NCBI GenBank assembly: GCA_963920765.1 | Contig: OY987246.1 | Location: forward strand, 13,698,868-13,762,867 | Direction of reading: 5' to 3' | Length of the DNA: 64,000 nt | Source of the DNA: Ulota crispa | Taxonomy: Eukaryota; Streptophyta; Bryopsida; Orthotrichales; Orthotrichaceae | Shown here: positions 1 to 12,487 of the stretch, piece by piece | How positions within the stretch are numbered: the stretch's first letter is position 1 | Layout of the letters: each line of letters starts with the position of its first letter | Position numbers and translations under genes: made by a program | Notes under the pieces: generated by a model | What the model saw: the letters and a program-made list of their open reading frames with translations, nothing else | Database searches by the model: none | What the model was told of the DNA's origin: nothing

Positions 1-960
1 AGCTAAGTTTTGAATAGGTATTAGGTGATTAAAAAGGCTTTTTGAAATGTTAATATACATAGCATTTGGATTTTTGAGCTATTTGAAATACTAGATAGAA
101 GGTCACAGCTTTTCTAGAATTTGTGGATTGATGACACATTTAATTTGTAGATTATTCATATAATTATGGACTTTCTATATCTCTAAATATCGAAGATTCC
201 TCAATTTTTTGCATGTACTTTTTTCAGAGTCTTATCTGTTTTTAGATTTAAACATGTTTTTAAATGTTTTGCAAATATTTCTAGTTGTTGTGTTATTAAG
301 TTTGGACTTTACTTATAGACTTTACTATTGATGGACTTTACTTATAGACTTTATTATTGATGGACTTTACTTGTAGACTTTGAATAGTTTATATTTAGAT
401 AAATGTGACATATTGTGATTTTTCCATTGTTTTTTTTTTAACATGAAGATTAGAAAACATAAAGAATTAAAGACTTGAAGATATGTAGATTTCAAGAGGC
501 GTTTTGAGTTTATTTTTTATGCATGTATGGCATGTGGCTACGTTATTTCTACTCAGTTTAGAGGCCCGTTTATTATTTTATTATATTTCTATTTTGTAAA
601 CCTTGCTGCGGACAGTTTTGGTTAAATCAAACTTAACCTTATTCATTGTCATGATAACAAATTAGGATTAATCACTCGCATAGTTGAGACTTGTTTTGTT
701 TTCACGATCTGGAGTTCTAGCCAGTAGATCGTGAAATTGATTTCAGATTTTCATCACTTAGACAGCAGCTTATATTTGTTACCCCGTTCTATTCGTTCGG
801 TTTCTCGTGAACTCTTATCCCTACCTTGACTCTTACATTCCTAGAGCTAGTCACAGGATATGCCAACGGAAAACAAAAGATTGAAAATTGAAAATTATAA
901 AGTGAAAATTGAAGAATGACGATAATTCAAAGTTAACAATGTACAATCGCAACTAGACAA
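1..960. repeat. Diverged dispersed repeat (copy 1)
   Basis: This stretch resembles 40810-41530 by eye. Both carry, in the same order, a segment about an 'AGATAGAAGGTC' block, an 'AAGACTTCAAGAGG' type block, 'TTTTGTAAACCTT', 'TTGGTTAAATCAAA', a 'CAGTAGATCGT' block and 'GCCAACGGAA'. No protein domain is visible, so it could be an LTR or part of a non-coding element. The window edge cuts the left side, so the true boundary is unknown. Confidence 0.6.
303..385. repeat. 29-bp tandem repeat, three copies
   Basis: The unit begins TGGACTTTACTTATAGAC and ends ATTGA. It occurs twice in full and a third time in part, inside the dispersed repeat at the window start. Confidence 0.85.
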
Positions 961-2546
961 CTTACGTGTTCATATATTGCGCTTTTCTCTATCCAATACC
1001 GGTAGCACAATAAAGTGCGGCAAGGCAAACGATGGCACGACAAACGGCATATGGCACGACAAACGGCATATGGCACGGCAAACATCTATGATGATAACTG
1101 ACGCCATGATGACTGGCTTTGCCGGGTCTCCTTTAAGATTATTGATTATTGATGAATGATTAATATAATCTAGTTAGATTAGTGCAGTCTTAGCATAAGG
1201 TAACATTTTTAATCGGTTCTTATTATCTTTGACAAAATAACTGCTCTTATTTATTTTTGCAGCTATTTTGGCTAGTTGGTGTCGCGGCTTTCATTTTGCA
1301 GTGAATTACCAAATCGGCAATCTAAAAAACCAGGACGTAAAGATCTTCTGAAAGATCCACTACCATTTGGTAAGGCAAATCTAAGCATTGGAGTTGATGT
1401 ACATGATACAGTTTCAATCTGGAGCGCACAGAGTCTTATCTGACAATGCAAGCAAGTTGACGAGGACAAGAAAGATACATACGTCGAATTTATGCAACAA
1501 ATGGAAGTAGCAGAATTTCCTACAACAATATATTCCACTAGCTGTTAAGTTGAAGGTAGAAAAAATAGAAAAAGTGGCCAAGATTGAAATAGAGAAGTTG
1601 AAAATAAAAGAAAAAGTCAAGTCGGATAAATAGTTTGTGGTAGCACAAGTTAATGCGTGTAGGACTGTGTAGTTAGCCAATATGGTTTTAAAGTTTAAAA
1701 TTTCATATTTGGTTGCTATACTCTTTACTTTGAATGATTAAAAAGTAAAATTAGAATTTTAACGTGTGAATTAACATATAAAATGAACAAATAGCTTAAT
1801 AAGAATATTTTTGATGGAAATAAAGCTAAGTGGGAAGTGGTACTACTTGAAAATTATAACCGATTAGAAAGTTATGGTAGTTGGTAAAGGTAGTTACAAG
1901 TATAAAAGTTTCAAAAAAAAACTTTATCCATTGCTAAAAATAAGCGTGCAAGCCTAGCCTATTTGGCTATTTTTTATTTTCTTTATTTTTGTTGGTGTTT
2001 AAAAACTTATTGTTACTAAGTATGAGGATATAAAACAATACTTTGTTACTTGATGTTTTGATATGTGTATTGTTGATATCTGAAATTTCTACTTAATTAG
2101 ATATGAATGATAGAATCAAATTATAATAGAGTTATATGAAATTTGTGAGTTTATGTTAGTGTTATGATTTGAAATTTATGAGTTATAAATGTCATTATTA
2201 ATTTGGAAATGTCTCATATTTTTGTTGAATGAATGTTTAATTGTGTGTGAAGTTTAACAAATTAGAACTTTGTATAACTGCAAGTTTAAAATCCAATTAG
2301 GCTTTATATGAAAGGAATTGCATGAGTCCAAGTTTGGTCCTTAATTCTGAAAGTTTTTGGTTGATTAGATTAATTCCAGGATGTCGAGGTAGTAAATTTG
2401 GAGTATGATTAAAAGCAATAATATAATTCAGAATAGGTTGTGAAATTAAACTTAGAGTACTCTGATGTTTAAAAATCATGTGAGTTTAAATCCAAATTGT
2501 TTATTTTGTCCTAGGTTGGTAAGAGATTAATAAAGAGTGGATGATA
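961..2546. other. No gene seen; contains a 19-bp tandem repeat
   Basis: The open frames here are short and have no recognisable domain. At 1032-1083 a 19-bp unit (ATGGCACGACAAACGGCAT) is repeated two and a half times. The rest is AT-rich sequence, probably old transposon material related to the repeat before it. Confidence 0.6.
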
Positions 2547-2550
2547 TTAA

Positions 2551-3471
2551 CCCCTAAAGAACCATGGCCTTTATTTTGTCAAAAGACACTCAAAATTGCC
2601 ACCTCTATGGCAAAGAGCAAAAAAGTTTGAAAATCAAGCATTTTGCATATCTGACCATAGGATATTGTGCTAGACTATTATAAGAATGTGTCATACAAAA
2701 CTCAAGAACTTTGACTGCTCAGATTGCAAAATATTTGCATTTAAAAAGTGAAAAACAACTTTTTTTGCACCTTGCTTGATTAGATTTTTTAACTTTGAAC
2801 ATTTTTTACTTAAAATTTTTGCACCACAAAGTTTGGAATTCTATTTTTGCATGGTGGGAGGTTGAGTTGGGAATCTTGGAAAAAAATTTCAAAAAAGAAT
2901 ACTTAATTTTCATTCTTTAAAAAAACATTAGGTAGAAAAAGGTATGAGATTGAAGAAAAACTTAAATTGCTAATAACCCTGCAATGGAATTGAAATGCAA
3001 TAATTCCAATGGTGAGATTGTTCTACAAAGCAAACTTCATCCTTTTCAACAATTTTTTTTGAAAAAATGTTAAATCTGCATTCAAAAGTGAAGTTTATAA
3101 GTTATTTTTTCAAAAAGATGCTTGAGTTGCCCAAAAAACAAGATTGTCCATAACTTTCTCATAACTAGTCTAAATGGAATGAATCAAAGCTTCAGAAGTA
3201 GATGAAGATATAATCTATGAGAAAAAAAAATTGAATTTTTTTTCAAGTTTTTATAAGAATTTTTTTTGCTGCCCCTAGTCCCCAAATTTGTGCTTATTTG
3301 GACATAACTTTTGCTCCCTGACATCAATTGGAATAAAAATTATATTCCCCAAAAGCTAATGTGTTTTTCTATCTTCCAAAAAAAATTCAAAAAATTAGGA
3401 CAAAAATTGAGGCCGTAGGTACCTGCCCAAAATCTCATTTGTCCCTAAAAGGGACAATGGTCCTTTAGGAG
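2551..3471. mobile_element. TTAA-flanked TIR element, subfamily a (copy 1)
   Basis: The element is flanked by TTAA at 2547-2550 and 3472-3475. Its termini are CCCCTAAAGAACCATGG on the left and, reverse-complemented, CTCCTAAAGGACCATTG on the right. It is nearly co-linear with the copy at 16526-17427 and carries no open frame of useful length. The TTAA target and CCC ends are those of piggyBac-type transposons, so I read it as a non-autonomous derivative. Confidence 0.85.
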
Positions 3472-3475
3472 TTAA

Positions 3476-5923
3476 CCAAGTGAATAGAGAAGAGTAAAAG
3501 AAGTTGTAAGTTTATAAGGGTCAATTTAATAAGTGAGAAGTAAGAGACATAAACCAAGTTGGTAGATAAGAATGTGGGTGACATGACTTAAGATAAATTG
3601 GAGAGTTAAACCAGAGAGGCTGTGAGCATTTACCTAATAGGAGTGAGAAAAGAGAAACAATTGTGAAGATCAAATTGGAGTATTTGCTACAAACTTGAAC
3701 TTTGTAAAGTGAAAGAAATCAAGCAATTTGAGGAAAAGATGAAGATAAGGAAGTGGAGCAAGGAGAAAGCTTAAGGTAAATATTAGATTAAACAACAGTT
3801 TTGAATATCCTTAAATTTTATTCATTTAAGAGTGAGGGCATAATTAATAGCAATTAGCTTATGCTTATAGCCATGAACCAACTATGTTATAATTTTCCTT
3901 TACTTTGGATTGTGAATCAAATTGGATAAGTGAGCTAGTATATATTTAATATAACTCCTTGAACAAACTCAATCACTATGACTTCAATACCTTTTCCTAG
4001 GTTGTTGTAAACTCATTACAATAATCTTCTACATAAAAATTATTTCATATTGTTTATTTGCATTAGATTCTTGATGTTTTGAAGTCTAAACTTGCTATTT
4101 GTTTCAAGAGTATTAAAAACTAGACAAACTATTTAGACAGGTTATAATTTAAAGTTGTTCATTGCTTGGAAGGCATTAGTTGAACCAAACATAATTCCAC
4201 CCAATTGCAAGTTTTCTTTCTATTCTTATTTCTAGAACCCAGTTATGTGTACTTTTTCCTCAATGGTAGAGGAAAAAGTGCTCACAAAATATATAATTCA
4301 AAACCTACATTTTATATAAAAATAAAGCTTTAAATTCAATTCATATATAAATATAAAGGTTCAAATCCAAATTTTATATAAAAAAAAAAATTAAACTCAA
4401 GAACTGTATATGAATGGAGTATTTCTATTCACGTATTGCATGAGGCTAGAGTTCCAATTTACGGTTATTGTCAAAACATTTTGTTATTATTTTATATATA
4501 AAAAATTAGGTGTTAAATTTTCAAATTCTTAATCTAGTAGTGTCACTAGAATGGGTCTTGTGCTAGAATTTTAAAAATAGAGCTATAGATTAATTAATAA
4601 TTTTTATAACTTTTTGGAAATCATTTTTTTGCTTAGAATTTGGCAATCATGTTAAAAACAGGTTCTTATTATAATTTGAATTTGCAAAAATATAAAATTC
4701 AATTTAAATTTTAAATTTTTTTAAAACTAAAATTAAAAAAAAAAAAAAAAACCAAATAATTATTTTTTAAAGCTTACAATGACATTTTGTTATATAGTAA
4801 TTAAAGTTGTTTCTTTACTTGTGTATTTGTGCAATTTTAAAAAATCATTAATTCATTCTTTTTTTTGTTATATTTTACTTTAGTATTAATGTTACAAATC
4901 AAAACATCAAATGTGATACATAATAAAGTCATAATGGATGTCTTTATACCATTAATAATTATTTGTCACTATTTGTTAAAGATACAAAAGACTTTTTGAT
5001 TTATTCTTGTGTCGACTTACATAGAGGGATTTTATGGGTTTTTTATAATGATGAAGAATACATTAGTAAAAGTCTTAGAATATTCAAATACACATGAGAT
5101 TGAAAATGAATAGTGAGTATTATTCAACGGCGTAATTTACTCTTAATTGTTAAAAATAACTAGTAAAAATATTGAAATAAATTGGATGAATGGAATTGAC
5201 ATTATGTCATCAAGAAGTAAATTGGACAACTCTCAAGAAGCATGTTAAAGTGATTAAAAATATTCTCTTTATCAAGTTTTTGCTTCAAATAATAACTTTG
5301 TATCATTTTTGTGCATGTAGCTCACAATTTTTTTTTTACCATAGTTCCAACCTTGTATAGAAAAAGCTTGTGAAAACTTAACTTATTTTTACAAACACAG
5401 TCATAAATTCTAGTTTTCTTAGAGCATAAATAGGGCTACTTGAATATGTCATGGATACTTGTCTTGATTTAATGAAAATTTTGACTTTAATTTATAAACG
5501 TCTTTTTTGCAATTATTTTTGGCTGTAATAGTATGTTCAATCTTAGCTTTTGGTTTACCATTCTTTTAGAGCAATCACTCCCTCATCAATTATGTACACA
5601 TTAAAGAATTTAACAATGTTTAGGAACTTTTTATTATTTGCTACAATTCCCATTTAACATAAACTAATTGAGCAAATGTGTTCAAAAGCAAATATGGTAG
5701 CAATAGAAGAGAACATCCTACCCAAGGTACTTGAAGAAGCTCTATTTTTGATTGTACATCTCATAATATTAGCTCTTTAATTCCGATATCTTATATTCAT
5801 CATTTATTCTCAAATTAATAATACCTACTCATTATTTGCTAAATTTGTGAAAGGATATACACATAACATATTTAACTTCTTTTTTATTATTCAAAGTTCA
5901 AAAATAATAATCCAAAAACTATT
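3476..5923. other. AT-rich intergenic DNA, no gene seen
   Basis: Very AT-rich with long A and T runs and frequent stops in all frames. I see no TIR pair, tRNA or protein domain. Confidence 0.6.
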
Positions 5924-5927
5924 TTGA

Positions 5928-6864
5928 CCCCTAAAGGATCAAACCCTTTTTTTCTATGAAAATCACTAAAAATTGCCACTTCTAGGAGGTTTAGTAATAA
6001 GGGATTTTATGTTTTGTTTTTGGGAAATCCAACTATAGAATCTTGTCCCAAACTAGAAGAGGTACTTGTGGGGAAAAATTGAGCTCATTCTAGATGGAGA
6101 TGATTGAGATATTTGCATCTAAAGTGAAAAAAAAAAAAAAAAAAAAAAAAAACCCATGTTGCTCAAAACTTTCAAAAGCCTTTGACCACTCTTATATCAA
6201 AAAATTACTCTAACCAAAGTTGTACTTTATTTTTTCCATGTAGGAGATCAAGTTAGGTATGTGTGGGAGAATTTTCAAACTAATCAAAACTATACAACAC
6301 ATGGGAAGCAATAGTAAGTAAAAAGAAGTAGAGAATGAGTAAAAACACTAAACTATTAAGAATTTAATTATTGGAATGAAAAATGCAAATCCCAGCGGTT
6401 ATAGTGTTGTAATAACAACCTACTTCCTTAAGTTTAATTTTTTTCCTTAAATTTTTAAAATTGAGTACAATAAAGGACTTCAAAGTTTATTTTACAATAG
6501 AGATTCCATAACTGCCTGCAAACAAAAACTCCTCATAAATTCATCCCTTTGATTGAAACTGAATGATTCAAAGTTTCTCATGTATAAAAATCTAAAGAAC
6601 CAATTTCAAATTTTTATTTAAAAATAAAAATAATTTCTAAAGAAGTTTCGGGCAGCCCAAATGGGCAATCCTCTCCAAATTTTCATAAGTTCATGCATAA
6701 CTTCTTCATCAAATGTCAGAATGAAGAAAAAATTAGATGTCCACATAGATCTTTGAATTGGTCACCTTCTATAAAAGTTTTAGAAAATCACACAAAGCAG
6801 TTTAGCCATAGGTACATGCCCAAAGTCCAATTTGTCCTCTAAACAAACAATGGTCCTTTAGGAG
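5928..6864. mobile_element. TTAA-flanked TIR element, subfamily b (copy 1)
   Basis: The left flank is TTGA (5924-5927), probably a mutated TTAA. The right flank is TTAA (6865-6868). Ends are CCCCTAAAGGATC and, reverse-complemented, CTCCTAAAGGACCATTG. The sequence is the reverse orientation of the element at 43054-43981. Subterminal blocks AAATTGCCAC and a GTACATGCCC motif are shared with subfamily a. A run of about 27 A lies inside. No coding capacity is seen. Confidence 0.8.
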
Positions 6865-6868
6865 TTAA

Positions 6869-7615
6869 CTTGCAAAACACTTAAAGATACAAGGAGAACA
6901 TTTGAAAGGTACTAGTAAAACATGAGGGAAATATGTCAAAATCAAAAAATACATGTAACCATAAAGAGATTTGTGTAAAATATGGGTATCAAGATATACA
7001 TGCAAAATATGGAAAAGTCTCTAGATGTTCAAGGACATAAAAGTTTATAATTATATGAGCCATGAGTAGTTAACTATATCTTACATAAGTTTTGGTATTT
7101 TTAGATATAATTATTTATACAAGATGATTTTCTTATAAGCTCATTACCTAGTTTAATGAATTTCACAATTAATTAATTTTAGTGGAGGCAAATTAGGATT
7201 GAATAACCTTGTTAATGAGATCTCCCTATGCAATTATATGCAATTATAGATGTCATAAATCACTATTGCAAGGTTCTTTTTTATTTTGGACTCTAGAATA
7301 TTTAGAATTAATCAAATACTACATATGGGGTTTAGTATGTAAAATGTATAGGACTTTAAATGACGTTTTCCAGTGCCAAAGTAACCTCTAAAAGAAATCT
7401 ACAAAAGATCAAGGTAGATTAACTTTGTATCAAAAAGGGACATGTAATCAAGCCAAAGGAATGTTTAATTCTTATACAATGAAATTATGGTACAAATATA
7501 GGATTTGAGATATTGATCATCAGTTAGCAAGGAGATTCAAAAAACAATAGAAAGTCAACTAAACAAATTGTCAAAAAAAATTGGTTGAAGTTTAAATGAA
7601 TTGGATAAATCCGGT
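6869..7615. other. AT-rich intergenic DNA, no gene seen
   Basis: Only short open frames without recognisable domains; no repeat structure that I could delimit. Confidence 0.6.
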
Positions 7616-7624
7616 TAGAATTTA

Positions 7625-8466
7625 GGGAAAATGCCAAAAATGTCACTCAATTTTTTTGAAATATCAAACATATCCTCGTGCATATCCTTCAAAGATCTAA
7701 AATATCAAAAATACCCCTAGCTTTGTGTAGAAATATCATTTGTACCTTTGGTTCTCTTTAAGAATATCATTAGCATCTCTAGTTTTTTGGAAAAATATCA
7801 CAAATGCCCTTCATTTATTTCAAAAACACTTGTTTTATTATCTCAAACACCAAAAATACCTTTGGTTTTAGGTAATACAAGTAAATAAACTATATCCTTA
7901 GTTATCTTGGGGTATATCATGAATACCCCTAGTTCTCTAGTGCCTCTTATTGCAAATATTTGTAAATACTAAGATGACAATGGAAATTATAAAAAATAAA
8001 TGCGAGTTGAGTGCAAGCTAAATCTTGGAGGCAAGATCTTCAAGCATAAATAGGGATTTTGCATGTAAGTTTATTATGGCCAAAGTCATTGCATTGACTA
8101 CATCGTAATTTTTGTTGTCATTTCAATATTTACAAAAAATTGTAATAAAGAGGCGTAAAAATACTAGAGGTATTTATGATACTCTCAAAGATGACGAGGG
8201 GTGTAATTGATATCTTACACATAAACATAGATATTTTGTTATTTCAAATAACATAGAGGTATATTTGATATTTCAAAATAATTGAGAGGTACAAGGAACA
8301 TTTGTGATATTTTTCCAAAAACTAGGGTACTGATGATATTCTCAGAGATAACCAATGGTATATTTGGATGTTCCTAAACAAAGCCAGGGATGTTTTTGAT
8401 TTTTTGGATCTTTGAGGGGTATACTTGATATTTCAAAAAATAAGGGGCAATTTTTGATTTTTTCCC
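7625..8466. mobile_element. Mutator-like element with long TIRs, non-autonomous
   Basis: Two long inverted arms, each roughly 300 bp, face each other. The left begins GGGAAAATGCCAAAAATG and the right arm, reverse-complemented, begins GGGAAAAAATCAAAAATTG. Both then carry GAAATATCAA, 'AAAGATC' and 'ATACCCCT' type blocks in the same order. The flanks are a 9-bp direct repeat, TAGAATTTA (7616-7624) and TAGAATTTG (8467-8475), with one mismatch. Long TIRs with GGGAAA ends and a 9-bp duplication are typical of MULEs. No transposase is present. Confidence 0.8.
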
Positions 8467-8475
8467 TAGAATTTG

Positions 8476-10321
8476 ATCTTTCAAGGATCACACAACCATA
8501 TTTTGGTTGCAAATAGTGGTTTTGGGCATGTAGAGCAAAATTACTGAACAACTTAGAAATTGATCTTGAAGAATGCATGTGATCACAACAAAATTGCATT
8601 CAACCAATAAAACAACAATAAAATCGGATATGTGAATTAACAAATTATTATGTTCATGGAGCATGGCTTCAAAATATGTATCCATTTTTGGTTAAAGATG
8701 GATCAAAGCAGCAACACAATACATCAAATATCCAAGAAGGACGTCAAATTTCAATTGTATGGCCCTAAAAAAATTCAAATTGCTTAAGAAATGCATTTGT
8801 AATGTTTCTCTATATTGTAGTAGTATAATTGTAGTGTTTGAAAATTTATTGAAATGATGTTCTCATTTCAATTCCAAAAATTGTCATCTTACATTTAAAG
8901 CCAATTCTTGATTGTTTCTCGATTGTTCTCACAAATCGATTTTCCATGGCATTTATGAAGTTTCTTGTAGAACCATTTTAGGGTAGCAAGTAAAGTGGGA
9001 TTTTTGACCTTTTTTTGCCCACTTAGCTACATTTTGTGATTGTTATATTTATCCATTTTGTGTGAAACCAATCTTATTGGAAAAGTGGGAAGCCTTGCTA
9101 TCTAGAAAGATAAGGCTCTTCTCAAGCACAACTTGCATGAAGCATTAAATTCAAAACCAAGCAAGCATGAAAAACTAGAGATTTTCCACCTCGGCTCACT
9201 CAATCATTATGATATTTCACCTTCAATGGTAGGTTTGGTTGGGTGTTCTTTTCATTTGTTCAACTGGATTACACAAATTAGGTCCATATTTGATTCAAAT
9301 GTGTATTTAAGTTTATCATCCCTATTTTTTGTGGATTTTGTGAAAATTTGTGTGATCCTTAAAGGGTTAAGAAATATCCAACTCATACTATTAAATGGGA
9401 GGGTTTCTTACACAGTGACCATCTAGGTCTTGTTGTAAGTTGAAGCAACATGGGATGTCCAAGATATAGAACACTAAGCACCCTCCAACCATGTCCTTAT
9501 TTTCTAAAAAAAATGTAGAACTTTTTGGTGAAAGTTGAAAATAAAAGATGTCCCAAATATAAAACACCAAAAGCCCTTCATCTCAAGAAAGTCAAAACAC
9601 ATAGTTATTTAATAAATAGCCAACAATTAGAGTGTAATAGTTCTAGTGCAAGACTAAATTGTTCTAAAGAATTCTTGCTATTAAGCCATCTTCTCTATTA
9701 AGTTCCATTACAATTCTATTAAGAAAGACAAAAATGGACAAAAATGGACACAAGTGAGCTTAGAAACCATATGAATTAGTCTTACAAACAAACTTGATCC
9801 CTACAAATAAATTTTTTCATTACAAGTGCTTAACAACACTATTACCAAGAAAAAAACTTTAACATACTTTTCAAACACGTAGGAAAGAGAAAACTAGGAG
9901 GAAAGAACTTCGAGGGGACAAACAAAAAATCTATGAGTTTCATTTGGCTCCCTAACCTATCTTCTTACATCCATCTATATCTTCTCTTCAACATTTTTCA
10001 TTTTCATTTTTTCTACTCTTTGTCTTCATTTCTTCTACTTTTCATCTCCTTTCTTTTCTCTTCTTTATCTTTGTTTTTCCATGTTTCATCTTTATTTCTT
10101 CAACACTTTATTGCTTCCTTCCTTCAGTATAGTTTATTTCTTTTTCTACTTTTATCCAATTTTAGATTTACATTATTTCTGTTCATTAATTGATGTTACA
10201 GTTACACTCATCAACATGTCAATTTGCACTGATTAGCTTTCATTACATTTTAACCTTTCATCTCTTCAATTTGTATTCTTAAATTAATTGGTTCAACACG
10301 AAACATTTATTTAAGTCCTAG
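8476..10321. other. Intergenic DNA, no gene supported
   Basis: Two open frames of about 90 codons occur (9133-9426 and 9933-10193). The second is an artefact of a strongly pyrimidine-rich (T/C) tract near 9970-10170 and reads as low-complexity Phe/Leu/Ser. The first has no domain I recognise and no clear splice or codon-bias support. Confidence 0.6.
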
Positions 10322-10325
10322 TTAA

Positions 10326-11089
10326 CCCTTTAGGGCCAGGAGTGCCAATTTTGGTTGTTTGAAGCTGTTTTTTTTAAAATAACTTTTGAAGAATGATGCA
10401 ATGCAATTGACATGCAAACAAAGTTGGAGGGCACGGGAATTTCTAATCAAGCAAGCCTATGTATGCTGTTATTGGATTTATATTGAATCCAGAAACTTGG
10501 ATTGAAGTGAGTCATGCAAAGGAATCATGAGTAAAAACTGTAAAAAGACCCCCTCACTTTGCGATGCTTGAAATTCTTGTTCAAACTCAGATTCAACTGA
10601 AATATTTTTCATATGCTTGGTATGGTCACCTACCACATTGCAATTTCTCAAATTCACATTTGGGCTCTAAAAAGACACAAATTTGACCTCACAACATTGT
10701 ATATGATTTTGGAAATTATGACCCCCTCAACTTGGCATGGATGTATTATAATCTTTTGGTCATTTAGGCCATGCTTGCAAGATTTGACCAAGTAATAAAT
10801 TTAGTAGTAAGTATTCCATCTATACAGATAGATCTCGACAAGATCCAAGTATTTATTGAGAAAACATGGAAAAAAGATGCTACCTAGTGATCTCAAATAT
10901 GATTTTCACTTTGACCTTGAGTGGCTAAAAACACTACTAAAAAGTAAAAATTTACAAATCTAACATTGTAAAGTTTCATAAAAAATTAGCTGCATAATTT
11001 TTTTGGTAGCAATCCCCCTAATTTAGCCACTGTAAGGATTGCAGTGCTCACAGTGACCTTGGGCTAGGGGCGCCCTCGGCCCTAAAGGA
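10326..11089. mobile_element. TTAA-flanked TIR element, subfamily g
   Basis: TTAA flanks lie at 10322-10325 and 11090-11093. Termini are CCCTTTAGGGCCAGGAGTGCC on the left and, reverse-complemented, TCCTTTAGGGCCGAGGGCGCC on the right. The interior is non-coding. It is the only copy of this subfamily that I see here. Confidence 0.75.
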
Positions 11090-11274
11090 TTAATAATTAT
11101 TGATAATTTCTAAATGTTCAAATATTCTACTGAGTGAGCTTTAACCAAAATCATGAACACTTTGAATAGCTCACAAGTCCATACCTATTCTAAATCCACC
11201 AAAAGCACCAAATTGAACATTACACCAAAACTTTATACCAACACACTACACTAGAACATTAATAAGAAACATTA

Positions 11275-11560
11275 CACTACTTGCCCCCCACTAATATATT
11301 GACATTTAACATTATACAAATACTTATTGATATTACAATAATTTTCATCAGTATTTATTGCAATAAACAAAATTTAAAGAATTTGGCAACAACAACAACA
11401 TTGCAAAAAAACAAAATGAATTAGCAACGTCTCGTTTGTAAACTATGTGAAATTGTAATATCAAAAGAGTTGCATGCATCTCCAAATGGGCAAGCAATGA
11501 GTCATGAGGGAACTTTCCAAAGAAAGGCAACCTAAATGCAATATTTTGTGTATAACGCTT
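11275..11560. repeat. Single arm of the foldback repeat found at 32941-33555
   Basis: This stretch matches the right arm of the foldback at 32941-33555. Shared blocks include 'ACTTATTGATA', 'ACAATAATTTTCATCA', 'TTTGGCAACAA', 'AAGCAATGAG' and the end block 'AAAGGCAACCTAAATGCAATA'. The partner arm is missing or unrecognisable. Confidence 0.65.
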
Positions 11561-12186
11561 TGGAGCATGTTTTGTTTTAGGACAATTAAAGGCCCAATTG
11601 CCTCAGAAAAAAAATGTGAGCTTCAATATAGAAAAAAGGGGATTTTTTTTCAAAAAATGCCCAATTGCAATAATGAAAATTGCATTGCAGCCTAGGCTTT
11701 CATAAAATTATTATCAATTTGAGAATTGATGCCATCATTTTATGGTAAGACAGATCCAAAAGCATTGTCAAAAAAGTTGATTGTGCCATCTTCTTCCTAA
11801 TTTCATTATTAATAGCCATGATGTTCCAAAAATTCATGCATAGGGCCACCAACGCTCTTCTTTTGGCAAATTTTTGCCTAAATCTTACTTGAAAAGTTCC
11901 CTAGCTACTAGTACACTAAGAAATTCAAGTAAAAAAAGGGACAAAATCGCCAGATTCCTCCTTGAGCAAAAACCCATATTACCAAATTTTGGAAGAAAGT
12001 AGCTTGTATTAGTAGATTTTTAAATGAACTTCTACATATTATAACATTGTTCACCCGATTTTATTCCTCCCCTCAAGTGGAGGGATATTCCCCCCTATAT
12101 ATGTAGAGGGAGAATTTAGTTATAAATCCTCAAAGCTGATTGGTGAGGGCTAGAGCTAGCGAATGGCATTTGTTGGAGGATCCTCA
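11561..12186. other. Intergenic DNA, no gene seen
   Basis: No convincing open frame, RNA gene or delimited repeat. Confidence 0.55.
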
Positions 12187-12194
12187 TATTGGGG

Positions 12195-12479
12195 CAGGGT
12201 TTTTTTTTCATTTTTTGAGAAGTGCTAAAGTGGCAATTTAAAGGTGCTCCAAATTGCAACAGTCATCCACATATTGGATAGAAAATGTCACATTAGCACA
12301 TAATACATGTCTATAATTTGGTTTTCAACCACAATTTGGCGATTTCATCCAAGCGTTTTTTAGAATTTGAAGTTTTTTGGCAATTTCATCCAAATAATCA
12401 TGTTTTTTTTCTATAGGCTTGGTGCCAGTCAAAAAAAATTGGTACTTTTCTGCTCCAAATCGCCAATAAAAAAACACTG
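12195..12479. mobile_element. hAT-type MITE (copy 1)
   Basis: A perfect 8-bp target duplication, TATTGGGG, flanks it at 12187-12194 and 12480-12487. Ends are CAGGGTTTTTTTTTC and AAAAAAACACTG, i.e. CAG(T/G)G...-type hAT termini. The interior matches the copy at 58631-58897 through 'AGTCATCCACATATTGGATA' and neighbouring blocks. It has no coding capacity. Confidence 0.9.
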
Positions 12480-12487
12480 TATTGGGG

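Noticed and set aside
9933..10193. 86-codon hydrophobic frame that looks like a membrane protein
   Set aside because: The DNA is a T/C-rich low-complexity tract, so Phe/Leu/Ser runs are expected by composition.
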